A stretch of 57,498 nt of DNA from an uncultured beta proteobacterium (lineage in GTDB: Bacteria; Pseudomonadota; Gammaproteobacteria; Burkholderiales; Burkholderiaceae), in NCBI GenBank assembly GCA_903846025.1, contig CAIMZP010000132.1, forward strand, positions 1 through 57,498, written 5' to 3'. Under the pieces are notes generated by a model. The model was not told where the DNA came from. It did no database searches and saw only the letters and a program-made list of their open reading frames with translations. The translations under genes were made by a program, and so were the position numbers. Within the stretch, counting starts at the first letter, position 1; every line of letters begins with the position of its first letter. Positions 9,013 through 16,762 of the stretch are shown here, piece by piece.

Positions 9013-10248
9013 ATGACCAAACCCCAGCACCATGCGGTAGTGGTGATTGGGGCGGGAATCGCAGGCGCAACAATTGCTAACGAGCTGCTTGAGCGTGGCC
9101 AAGCAGTATGCATTATTGATGCAGCATCCTCTCCTGCTACTGCCTGCTCCAATCATGCCCATGCAATTGCTCACCCGCATATTGGCAAAGGGTCACCTCG
9201 ATTGCTACGCTTAACGCGCATTGCATTTCTATTGGCCGAGTCTCGATGGGGGGCGACATGGAACCAGCATGGGATATTCCAACCAAGCAAAAAAGATAGA
9301 ATATTCGATCAAGCAGAGGTAAGCCGGAGATTGTGCGAACTACATCTCGATGACGGTATTGCAATGGCTCTCAACAGCAATGAAGCAGAAGCACTTTGCG
9401 GAGTAAAACACAGTGGTGTCTGGCTTCCGAGAGGTGCCTCCCTGGATTTATCAAAAGCTGCACAGGAGCTGCTCAAGCCCCACCCAAATTTAAGATGTTA
9501 TTGGGACACCCGCATCACCCGCTTGGAAAAATGTAATCTTGGTTGGATGCTTTTTAATAGCGAGAATGTAGCTCTTGTCAGCGCAAGCAAAGTCGTCATT
9601 GCTGCAGCAATGGAAAGCAAGGCGCTAGTGGGGACCATAAATGTGCGACTGCCACTAAGGCCGGTGCGTGGGCAGCTCAGCATTTTTTCAATTTCTGCTA
9701 ATGATCCTTGGATTCAAAAGTTGCCAAGAATTGCGATTACTGGTGATGGATATTGCTTACCAGCGGAGCGCCTGAATGACGGCAGCTACCGATGGATAGT
9801 GGGCTCTAGTTTTGATGAAGGAGAGGATGATTTGCAAGCTAGAGATTCTAGCGATGAATTCAATCGGATACAGGCAAAAGGGTTGGTTAACTATGGTGAA
9901 GGCAATTCCGATTCCCTAAAAAGAGTCGGTAACTTTATTGGTATTCGATGTGTAGCCGGAGACCGCCTACCAATTATTGGTGCGCTCACTCAACGCCCAG
10001 GGATTTTTTTAGCAACAGCCCTAGGGTCAAGAGGCGCACTTTGGTCTGCCTTGGCAGCCAAGCTCATTTCCGCTCAAGTACTTGATGATGATTTTGCTTT
10101 ACTCGCACGCTTTGGTTTTGCTGCAGACTTGGTTGCAGCACTTGCACCAGCACGTTTCTTCGCAGGCGCTTTAGCGGTAGCACCCGCCTTGGGTACTTTC
10201 GCTTCGAATTCAAAACCAATTTTGCCGTCTGGGCCTAAAGCCAAATAA
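9013..10248 (+). CDS. Stand-alone MnmC-type FAD-dependent oxidoreductase
   Basis: The 411-residue protein matches the C-terminal oxidoreductase half of MnmC, which demodifies cmnm5s2U34 in tRNA to nm5s2U. Visible are the Rossmann FAD motif VVVIGAGIAGATIANELLERG near residue 10 (read as GAGIAGA), NHAHAIAHPHI, LPLRPVRGQLS, IGIRCVAGDRLPIIG, and LATALGSRGALWSALAA. Near its end comes DLVAALAPARF, the usual MnmC tail. The N-terminal methyltransferase half of bifunctional MnmC is absent. The last 175 bp overlap the 3' end of topB on the other strand, so the final residues are read through that gene's basic tail. A D-amino-acid-oxidase-like role is less likely. Confidence 0.8.
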   Translation: MTKPQHHAVVVIGAGIAGATIANELLERGQAVCIIDAASSPATACSNHAHAIAHPHIGKGSPRLLRLTRIAFLLAESRWGATWNQHGIFQPSKKDRIFDQAEVSRRLCELHLDDGIAMALNSNEAEALCGVKHSGVWLPRGASLDLSKAAQELLKPHPNLRCYWDTRITRLEKCNLGWMLFNSENVALVSASKVVIAAAMESKALVGTINVRLPLRPVRGQLSIFSISANDPWIQKLPRIAITGDGYCLPAERLNDGSYRWIVGSSFDEGEDDLQARDSSDEFNRIQAKGLVNYGEGNSDSLKRVGNFIGIRCVAGDRLPIIGALTQRPGIFLATALGSRGALWSALAAKLISAQVLDDDFALLARFGFAADLVAALAPARFFAGALAVAPALGTFASNSKPILPSGPKAK

Positions 10249-12746
10249 GCTTTGAAGCCGCGACCAGTCCGATTGGATTTGAAGTTGGTAAGTAAATCTG
10301 TTTTACCCTCTTTTAATAGTTTTTGCACTTGCTCGTTTGTAATTTCTTGTTGTAAAACAACCTTGCCCGTTTTGAAATCACAAGACTTATTGGGGCCAGT
10401 GTTGTTCTCACATACATAGCGCATTCCATCTTCATAAACGGCGCCAGAACACTTGGGACAAACGCCCAAAGATTGACGGCCTGTAAAGTCAATTGCCTCA
10501 GTTTCTTCCTCTTGAGAGTTGCCAAAATCAAATTCTAGTTTGAAACCTGCGTTTGGATAGTCGGCATCATCCTCAGGAATTTCACTAAGCTTAATGATGG
10601 CCGCAAAGGGGCGGCCTATTTTGCTGCGGAAACCTTGTAGGGGCCCTATAGTTTTTTCCCGCAGGAGCTCTTCAACCTCGGGATATTCAAATGCCCGACC
10701 GCCGGGCGTTTTACTGATGGTAAAGCCGCAATTTTCACAAGCAAAACGACGATAGTTTTCTTTAACGGGACCTTTGCAGTGCGGACAAGGGGTAGTCATC
10801 GTGGCATAGTCGCCCGGAATAGTGTCGCTGTCATATTCTTTGGCGCGCTTCACAATGCGTTGCGTCATTTGCGCAATTTCCTGCATGAAAGTATCCCGAT
10901 TCATCTTGCCTTGTTCAATCAGCGATAACTTATTCTCCCAATTTCCGGTAAGGTCTGGGCGCGTGAGCTCTTCAACATCTAAGCCACGCAATAAAGTCAT
11001 CAACTGAAAGGCTTTGGCAGTTGGAATAAGTTCGCGCGCCTCTCGAACCATATATCGTTCTGCTAATAAACCCTCGATGATCGCAGCGCGAGTTGCTGGA
11101 GTGCCCAAGCCCTTTTCGGCCATTGCTTCACGCATATCGTCATCATCCACTCGCTTGCCTGCGTTCTCCATAGCAGAGAGCAAGGTGGCTTCCGTATATC
11201 GTGCCGGTGGTTTGGTTACCAAAGGAACTGCAGCAATGGTTTCAGTTTGAACGGTTTCACCTTCTTGAACTGGAACGAGCTCGTCATCTGCTTGGTTAGT
11301 TCTGCCGTAAACAGTTAGCCAACCTGGGTTTACGAGTACGCGACCCTCAGTTTTAAAGTGATGCCCAAGTGCCTCTGTAATTCTTGTGGTGACACGAAAT
11401 TCTGCTGCCGGATAGAAGACGGCCAAGAAGCGACGGACCACTAAGTCATATAGCTTAAATTCAGGCTCACTAAGTGTTTTTGGTGCTTCTAAGGTGGGAA
11501 TGATCGCAAAGTGATCGGAGATTTTTGTGTTGTCAAAAATACGTTTATTCGGCTTGATCCAGCCATAGCCCGCTTTAGCTTTGGGATCCTTAGGATCCCC
11601 TTGTAATATTTGCTTGGCGAAGCTACGGTATTCTTGAGAATGCTCTGCAAGGTTCTCCATGGTTTGCTTAACAGTATCTAGATAATCTTCAGGCAGTGCT
11701 TTAGTGTCTGTTCTTGGGTAGGTGAGCACTTTATGGCGCTCATAAAGTGCTTGCGCCAAACCTAAAGTGTTTTTAGCAGAGAAGCCAAAGCGGGCATTTG
11801 CCTCGCGTTGTAAGCTGGTTAAGTCAAACAGTTGGGGCGCAAGCTGGGTAGCCGGTTTTGCTTCCTCTGTAACAGTCGCTTTTTTGTCGCGACACGCAGC
11901 CACAATACTCTGAGCCGCCGCCTCACTCCAAAGACGATTCTCTCTTGCATCAGGTTCGGCGGTATCTTTTTTAAATTTGGGATCAAACCAGCGACCCTCA
12001 TAGACGCCAGCAGAGGCAATAAATTCCGCCCTCACTTCCCAGTAATCTTTGGAGATAAATTTACGAATGAGTTCTTCTCGCTCAACGACGATCGATAGGG
12101 TTGGTGTTTGCACGCGACCAACGGTCGTTAAGAAAAATCCACCACTTTTACTATTAAAGGCCGTCATTGCACGGGTGCCATTAATGCCCACCAACCAATC
12201 CGCTTCTGAGCGGCAACGCGCAGCATCTGCCAAGGGTTGCATCTCGCTATCACTACGAAGGGATGCAAATCCCTCGCGAATAGCGTTGGGCGTCATCGAT
12301 TGCAACCAGAGTCGCTTAATGCCTTGAGGCGCTTTAGCATGCTGAGCGATTAAACGAAAAATCAGTTCGCCTTCGCGCCCAGCGTCACAGGCGTTAACTA
12401 GCTGGGTAACATCTTTGCGTTTAATCAGCTTTTGCAGTACTTTTAAGCGAGACTCTGTTTTAGCAATAGGGCGCAAATCAAAATAAGGGGGCACGACGGG
12501 TAGATTGGCAAATGACCATTTACCGCGTTTAACGTCAAATTCTTCAGGGGCCGCTATTTCTAATAAATGGCCAACAGCAGAGGAAAGTACGTAGTCATCG
12601 CTTTCAAAGTAATCCTCATGCTTCGTAAACCCACCCAACGCTTTTGCAATGTCGTTGGCGACCGAGGGCTTTTCAGCGATGATGAGCGTCTTCGGGTGTT
12701 CGACCGTTGAGGTTTTGGAGCTGCTTTTAATAGATGCTTTAGCCAC
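10074..12746 (-). CDS. topB: DNA topoisomerase III
   Basis: This 890-residue type IA topoisomerase decatenates DNA. The TOPRIM domain starts at LIIAEKPS (21-28) and has DAGREGE (121-127). The active-site Tyr is Tyr343 in LTYPRTDTK. C-terminal zinc ribbons are CPHCKGPV...CENC and CPKCSGAVYEDGMRYVC...C. The last 40 residues are a Lys/Ala/Ser-rich basic tail, encoded opposite the end of the MnmC-like gene. ATG at 12746. The upstream neighbours usual in Burkholderiales (dprA region) are not present. Confidence 0.97.
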   Translation of the reverse strand: MAKASIKSSSKTSTVEHPKTLIIAEKPSVANDIAKALGGFTKHEDYFESDDYVLSSAVGHLLEIAAPEEFDVKRGKWSFANLPVVPPYFDLRPIAKTESRLKVLQKLIKRKDVTQLVNACDAGREGELIFRLIAQHAKAPQGIKRLWLQSMTPNAIREGFASLRSDSEMQPLADAARCRSEADWLVGINGTRAMTAFNSKSGGFFLTTVGRVQTPTLSIVVEREELIRKFISKDYWEVRAEFIASAGVYEGRWFDPKFKKDTAEPDARENRLWSEAAAQSIVAACRDKKATVTEEAKPATQLAPQLFDLTSLQREANARFGFSAKNTLGLAQALYERHKVLTYPRTDTKALPEDYLDTVKQTMENLAEHSQEYRSFAKQILQGDPKDPKAKAGYGWIKPNKRIFDNTKISDHFAIIPTLEAPKTLSEPEFKLYDLVVRRFLAVFYPAAEFRVTTRITEALGHHFKTEGRVLVNPGWLTVYGRTNQADDELVPVQEGETVQTETIAAVPLVTKPPARYTEATLLSAMENAGKRVDDDDMREAMAEKGLGTPATRAAIIEGLLAERYMVREARELIPTAKAFQLMTLLRGLDVEELTRPDLTGNWENKLSLIEQGKMNRDTFMQEIAQMTQRIVKRAKEYDSDTIPGDYATMTTPCPHCKGPVKENYRRFACENCGFTISKTPGGRAFEYPEVEELLREKTIGPLQGFRSKIGRPFAAIIKLSEIPEDDADYPNAGFKLEFDFGNSQEEETEAIDFTGRQSLGVCPKCSGAVYEDGMRYVCENNTGPNKSCDFKTGKVVLQQEITNEQVQKLLKEGKTDLLTNFKSNRTGRGFKAYLALGPDGKIGFEFEAKVPKAGATAKAPAKKRAGASAATKSAAKPKRASKAKSSSST

Positions 12747-13346
12747 GCGTTTGCCTAAATGAAGAGCCTGAAATTAATTTTTATAGGGAATAAGGATGAA
12801 CAATTTAAACCAAATCAGGATTTGGTCTTGCCTTTATCCCTTTTTTATTATTAACCGATAAATTGATAAAAGTCCAAAATCACATCTATTTCCACTAAAA
12901 ACCTTGATTGGAGGCCTTTAAATAGGGTTTTGTGGAAACCAGCAGCCCTCAAATATATTTTCTGAGTGAAAAGCCGGCCCTGTCCATTGTTAAATGAGGT
13001 GGTGGTGGCCTTCAATAGGTAGGCTATCAGCCTCACCCAGCATCCTGAAATGACTGGCACAGGGACCTATCCCATGCCTTTAGGTAAATCAAGTAGCATT
13101 TTTGAGATTATTCATACTATCGGCGGGCAGACCCAATCGAAATTAGGGGCACTTTAATTACAAGTGACACCGCCACATAGAGTGTTTTGGATGGGTTAAA
13201 TAAGCCATTTAGACCCTTTTAGCAGCGGCTATCGGATGTAATATTTAGAAACTTGGCGATATTGGGCGGGCCCACGGGGAAGCTGTAAAGTGAAGATAAA
13301 TTTACACAAATAGGACAGGCTCATTACTCTGTTGGATAATTCCCAC
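12747..13346. other. Gene-poor 600-bp spacer between topB and def
   Basis: I see no recognisable gene here. A 69-codon minus-strand frame (12851-13060) and a 27-codon frame (13074-13157) match nothing I know. In many Burkholderiales this slot between def and topB carries LysM-domain, dprA and smg genes; no trace is certain. An inverted repeat TGTAAA (13284-13289) / TTTACA (13301-13306) precedes def and may be an operator or part of its promoter region. Confidence 0.5.
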
Positions 13347-13862
13347 ATGGCTTTATTACCCGTACTTTGCTATCCAGACCCGCGCTTGCACAAGGTTGCC
13401 AAACCGGTGGCGAAAGTGGACGCGCGCATCAAAAAAATTGTGTCGGATATGGCAGACACAATGTATGAGGCTCCTGGCGTAGGGTTAGCCGCGACTCAGG
13501 TCGATATTCATGAGCGCATCTTGGTAATCGATGTATCTGATAACCAAGATGAGTTAATGGTATTCATTAACCCCGAACTGATTTGGGCTAGTGCTGAAGT
13601 AAAGGCGTGGCGCGAAGGCTGTCTTTCGGTTCCGGAGTATTACGATGAGGTAGAGAGACCTGCTGTTGTTCGCGTCAGAGCAGTAGGTCTTGATGGCAAA
13701 GAATTTGAAGTGGAGGCCGACGGTCTTTTATCTGTTTGTCTTCAGCATGAAATGGATCACCTTCAAGGCAAGGTATTTGTTGAGTACCTCTCTATGCTAA
13801 AACGTAATCGAATTTCTCTTAGAATGAAAAAACGCGCAAAAGAATTGGTGGGTCAGCGCTAA
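13347..13862 (+). CDS. def: Peptide deformylase
   Basis: The 171-residue metalloenzyme removes the formyl group from the N-terminal Met of new proteins. All three motifs are present: GVGLAATQ (44-51), EGCLSVP (90-96, metal-binding Cys) and HEMDH (134-138, metal-binding His residues and catalytic Glu). The ATG at 13347 starts at the conserved [14 protein letters not shown]. An in-frame TTG at 13332 would add five residues and is less likely. It is followed 9 bp later by fmt, which forms the formyl-Met that this enzyme processes. Confidence 0.98.
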   Translation: MALLPVLCYPDPRLHKVAKPVAKVDARIKKIVSDMADTMYEAPGVGLAATQVDIHERILVIDVSDNQDELMVFINPELIWASAEVKAWREGCLSVPEYYDEVERPAVVRVRAVGLDGKEFEVEADGLLSVCLQHEMDHLQGKVFVEYLSMLKRNRISLRMKKRAKELVGQR

Positions 13863-13871
13863 GCGCAGCTG

Positions 13872-14867
13872 ATGAAAATAGTATTTGCTGGAACTCCAGT
13901 CTTTGCTGCCCAAGCAATGCACGCAATAGAGATGGCTGGCCATGAGATTGTTTTGGTTCTCACACAGCCAGATCGTCGCGCTGGCAGGGGCATGCAAATT
14001 CAAGCCAGCCCCGTAAAAATAGCCGCCCTAGAAAAAAACATTCCAGTATTACAGCCAGAAACATTAAAACGCAACATCGTAGATCCCCAAAAAAAAGCAC
14101 AAGCCAACGAAGCTTATGATTGTTTAAGCCAGTTAAATTTTGATGCCATGGTTGTAGTTGCTTATGGCTTAATTCTTCCACAAGACATATTGGATATTGC
14201 GGAACGTAAAGGGCGACATGGCTGCTTTAATATCCATGCTTCTTTATTGCCGCGTTGGCGCGGCGCGGCACCCATTGCGCGCGCCATTGAATCCGGAGAT
14301 AGCAAGACGGGCGTGAGCATTATGCGCATGGACGCAGGTTTGGATACTGGGGATGTGGTTTTGGTGGGTGAGATCTCAATCGACACCGATGAAACCAGTG
14401 CCATCTTGCATGACCGACTTGCGGTATTAGGTGGGGAGCTAATGGTAGAGGTATTGACCCTTTTAGACCAAAATCAAACGCTTAATAGAATGCCGCAGCC
14501 AGTCAATGGCATTACCTATGCAGAAAAAATATTAAAAACTGAGGCGCAAATTGATTGGTCATTGAGTGCGGCGAAAATAGATCAACGAATTCGAGCCTTT
14601 AATCCTTTCCCGGGGGCCACGAGCACCCTCAATAAAGAGGTTTATAAGTTTTGGAAATCAACCCTACCGAAAGGCTTGCTTTTAAATAAGACAGGGGCTC
14701 CAGGAGAGGTGTTGGGCTTTGATGGGGATCATGTCTATATTCAATGTGGTCAAGGCATCATTGAAGTAGATGAAATGCAAAAGCCGGGCGGTAAAAAGAC
14801 GAGCGCAAGTGCCTGTCTTCAGCCCGCCCATTTACAAGAAAAAATATTACGATTTTTAAAGGTATAG
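13872..14867 (+). CDS. fmt: Methionyl-tRNA formyltransferase
   Basis: The 331-residue enzyme formylates Met-tRNAi using 10-formyltetrahydrofolate. The N-terminal start KIVFAGTPVFAAQAMHAI and the active-site region NIHASLLPRWRGAAPI (with Asn, His and SLLPRWRG) are diagnostic. The C-terminal oligonucleotide-binding domain has RIRAFNPFPGA. Length is slightly above the usual 310-320, partly from an insert near residues 65-80 (DPQKKAQANEAYD). It lies between def and rsmB with one base between the fmt stop and the rsmB start. Confidence 0.98.
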   Translation: MKIVFAGTPVFAAQAMHAIEMAGHEIVLVLTQPDRRAGRGMQIQASPVKIAALEKNIPVLQPETLKRNIVDPQKKAQANEAYDCLSQLNFDAMVVVAYGLILPQDILDIAERKGRHGCFNIHASLLPRWRGAAPIARAIESGDSKTGVSIMRMDAGLDTGDVVLVGEISIDTDETSAILHDRLAVLGGELMVEVLTLLDQNQTLNRMPQPVNGITYAEKILKTEAQIDWSLSAAKIDQRIRAFNPFPGATSTLNKEVYKFWKSTLPKGLLLNKTGAPGEVLGFDGDHVYIQCGQGIIEVDEMQKPGGKKTSASACLQPAHLQEKILRFLKV

Positions 14868-14868
14868 T

Positions 14869-16197
14869 TTGACTGATCTAAAGACGCCTCATAGCTTGCC
14901 GCTTTCGGAAGCAATTACTATTTCCGCACAAGCAATAAGCGAAGTCATGGAAGGGCGATCTCTCACGGAGGTGTTGGATCAGCTAGATGCCCATGAGCGG
15001 CCCATTGTCCAGAGCCTCACGTTTGATGCTTTGCGTAAGTGGGTCCGTTCACATGAGCTCATTAAGCAATTTGTTCCTAAGGCGCCACCACCGGAGGTTG
15101 ATCATTTACTAAGCGTAGCCATTGCTTTATTTCTTCAGGGTAATGCGGATGGAAAAGGCTATGCCGCTCATACGATTGTTGATCAAGCCGTACATGCGTG
15201 CGATGAATATGACCAGACTATGTATGCCAAGGGGATGGTGAATGCGGTATTGCGTAAAGTGAGTCTTACGGTGCAACCACCAGAAGACGTGAAGCGTTAT
15301 CCACCCGATCCTATACCCATGTTCTTTCCTCCATGGTGGCGCGCCAGCTTAAAAAGAAATTATCCAAAGGCGTGGCGGGACATGTTAATTTTGCAAGCCC
15401 AGCGCGCACCATTCATCCTTCGAGTAAACGCTCGGCAATACACGCGTGAACAATACCAATCGATACTAAGTCAGGAAGGCATTGCTTCTCAAGCCATTGA
15501 AGAGCTTGCCGGTATCAAACTAAATTCAGCTTTGTTATTAAGTACCCCAGTGCCCGTTTCGGAGCTACCTGGTTTTTATAGTGGAGCAGTGTCTGTTCAA
15601 GATACGGGCGCCCAATTGGCTGCAGTTTTACTGGATCCGCAACCTGGTGAGCTTGTACTTGATGCTTGCGCAGCACCGGGCGGAAAGACTGCCCATCTAT
15701 TGGAATTAGCAGATTGCGAGATGGTCGCCTTAGAGTTGGATGGGGAGCGTCTGGGTAAAATTGGCGGCAACTTGGATCGTCTGCGCCTGCATTCTGGTTT
15801 GGTAAATGTGGTCAGAGGTGATGCATCAAAAGCAACCTGGTGGGATGGAAAGCTATTTGACAAAATTTTGCTCGATGCGCCCTGCTCCGCCTCGGGAATC
15901 GTGACTCGGCACCCAGATATTCCATTTTTGCGTCGGGAAACAGATATATTAGCTTTGCAGGTAAGGCAGCGTGCCATCTTGACGCAAGCCTGGAAGATGC
16001 TAAATCCAGAAGGCTTGCTTTTATATGTGACTTGTTCTGTATTTCCAGAGGAGGGTGAGGAGCAGGCAATTTGGTTTGCAGCAGAGCATAGCAATGCGTT
16101 ACGATTAGTTGCTCCTGGGCAGATTTTGCCAACCGAGACAAATGACGGTTTTTACTATGCCTTGTTTAAGAAAATGGGCCATGAGCCAACGCATTAA
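14869..16197 (+). CDS. rsmB: 16S rRNA (cytosine-967-C5)-methyltransferase
   Basis: The 442-residue SAM-dependent enzyme methylates C967 of 16S rRNA. A NusB-like RNA-binding domain occupies the first third (LSVAIALFLQG, HTIVDQAV). The catalytic domain has the SAM motif LDACAAPGGKTAHLLEL, motif IV DAPCSASGIVTRHPDI and motif VI TCSVFPEEGE, supplying the two conserved Cys residues. The start is TTG at 14869, one base after the fmt stop; no ATG precedes the conserved region. The next gene starts inside its last codons. Confidence 0.96.
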   Translation: MTDLKTPHSLPLSEAITISAQAISEVMEGRSLTEVLDQLDAHERPIVQSLTFDALRKWVRSHELIKQFVPKAPPPEVDHLLSVAIALFLQGNADGKGYAAHTIVDQAVHACDEYDQTMYAKGMVNAVLRKVSLTVQPPEDVKRYPPDPIPMFFPPWWRASLKRNYPKAWRDMLILQAQRAPFILRVNARQYTREQYQSILSQEGIASQAIEELAGIKLNSALLLSTPVPVSELPGFYSGAVSVQDTGAQLAAVLLDPQPGELVLDACAAPGGKTAHLLELADCEMVALELDGERLGKIGGNLDRLRLHSGLVNVVRGDASKATWWDGKLFDKILLDAPCSASGIVTRHPDIPFLRRETDILALQVRQRAILTQAWKMLNPEGLLLYVTCSVFPEEGEEQAIWFAAEHSNALRLVAPGQILPTETNDGFYYALFKKMGHEPTH

Positions 16198-16762
16198 GCA
16201 ATTCTTCCTCGCTTGTTTGCTGCTACTCGGAATATTTTCGGGCCTTGCAAATGCCGAAGGAATCAAAATTAAATCCGTTGAATTGGAGCGGGCAGAGAAC
16301 GATTGGCTATTAAATGCCGCATTTCAGATTGAGCTTACCCCGGGCCTAGAAGAGGCCGTTCAAAAAGGGGTCGTGCTTTACTTTCAGACTGAATTTGAGC
16401 TGACGCGTTCACGTTGGTATTGGTTTGAAGAAAAACCCGCGGCTGCTCAACGTCAAACACGTCTTTCTTACCAGCCTTTAACCCAGCAATATCGCATTTC
16501 CTCTGAGGGATTTTCATTTTCTGCAAGAACTATTTCTGAGGCCTTGCAAGCAGTAGGGAGCATTGGTGGTTGGCGAGTAATTGACAATAATCAAATTGAT
16601 CCAGGGAAATCTTATTCTGCTGCACTCAGAATGACTCTTGACCTAAGCAAGCTACCAAAACCATTTCAGGTAAACGCCTTAAATAATAGAGATTGGAATG
16701 TTTCTAGCGATTGGCTGCATTTCCCCTTTCTTCCCAACGGCCCGAATCTAATTAAACGATGA
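16181..16762 (+). CDS. DUF4390 family secreted protein
   Basis: The 193-residue product has an N-terminal signal peptide (RIKQFFLACLLLLGIFSGLA, then NAEG). The body resembles the betaproteobacterial DUF4390 family of unknown function (ELTPGLEEAVQKGV, LYFQTEFELTRSRWYWF, QYRISSEGFSFSARTI). The ATG at 16181 lies 17 bp inside rsmB, and the stop overlaps the next ATG as ATGA, so translation is coupled on both sides. Always lying between rsmB and a NtrY-type kinase suggests it helps that sensor or the cell envelope, but the job is unknown. Confidence 0.8.
   Translation: MSQRIKQFFLACLLLLGIFSGLANAEGIKIKSVELERAENDWLLNAAFQIELTPGLEEAVQKGVVLYFQTEFELTRSRWYWFEEKPAAAQRQTRLSYQPLTQQYRISSEGFSFSARTISEALQAVGSIGGWRVIDNNQIDPGKSYSAALRMTLDLSKLPKPFQVNALNNRDWNVSSDWLHFPFLPNGPNLIKR

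Noticed and set aside
12851-13060. 69-codon minus-strand frame between topB and def
   Set aside because: No signal, domain or ribosome site, and no family recognised; treated as spacer.
15597-16094. 165-codon minus-strand frame opposite rsmB
   Set aside because: Low-complexity Ser-rich product opposite the conserved methyltransferase motifs, with no own signals.
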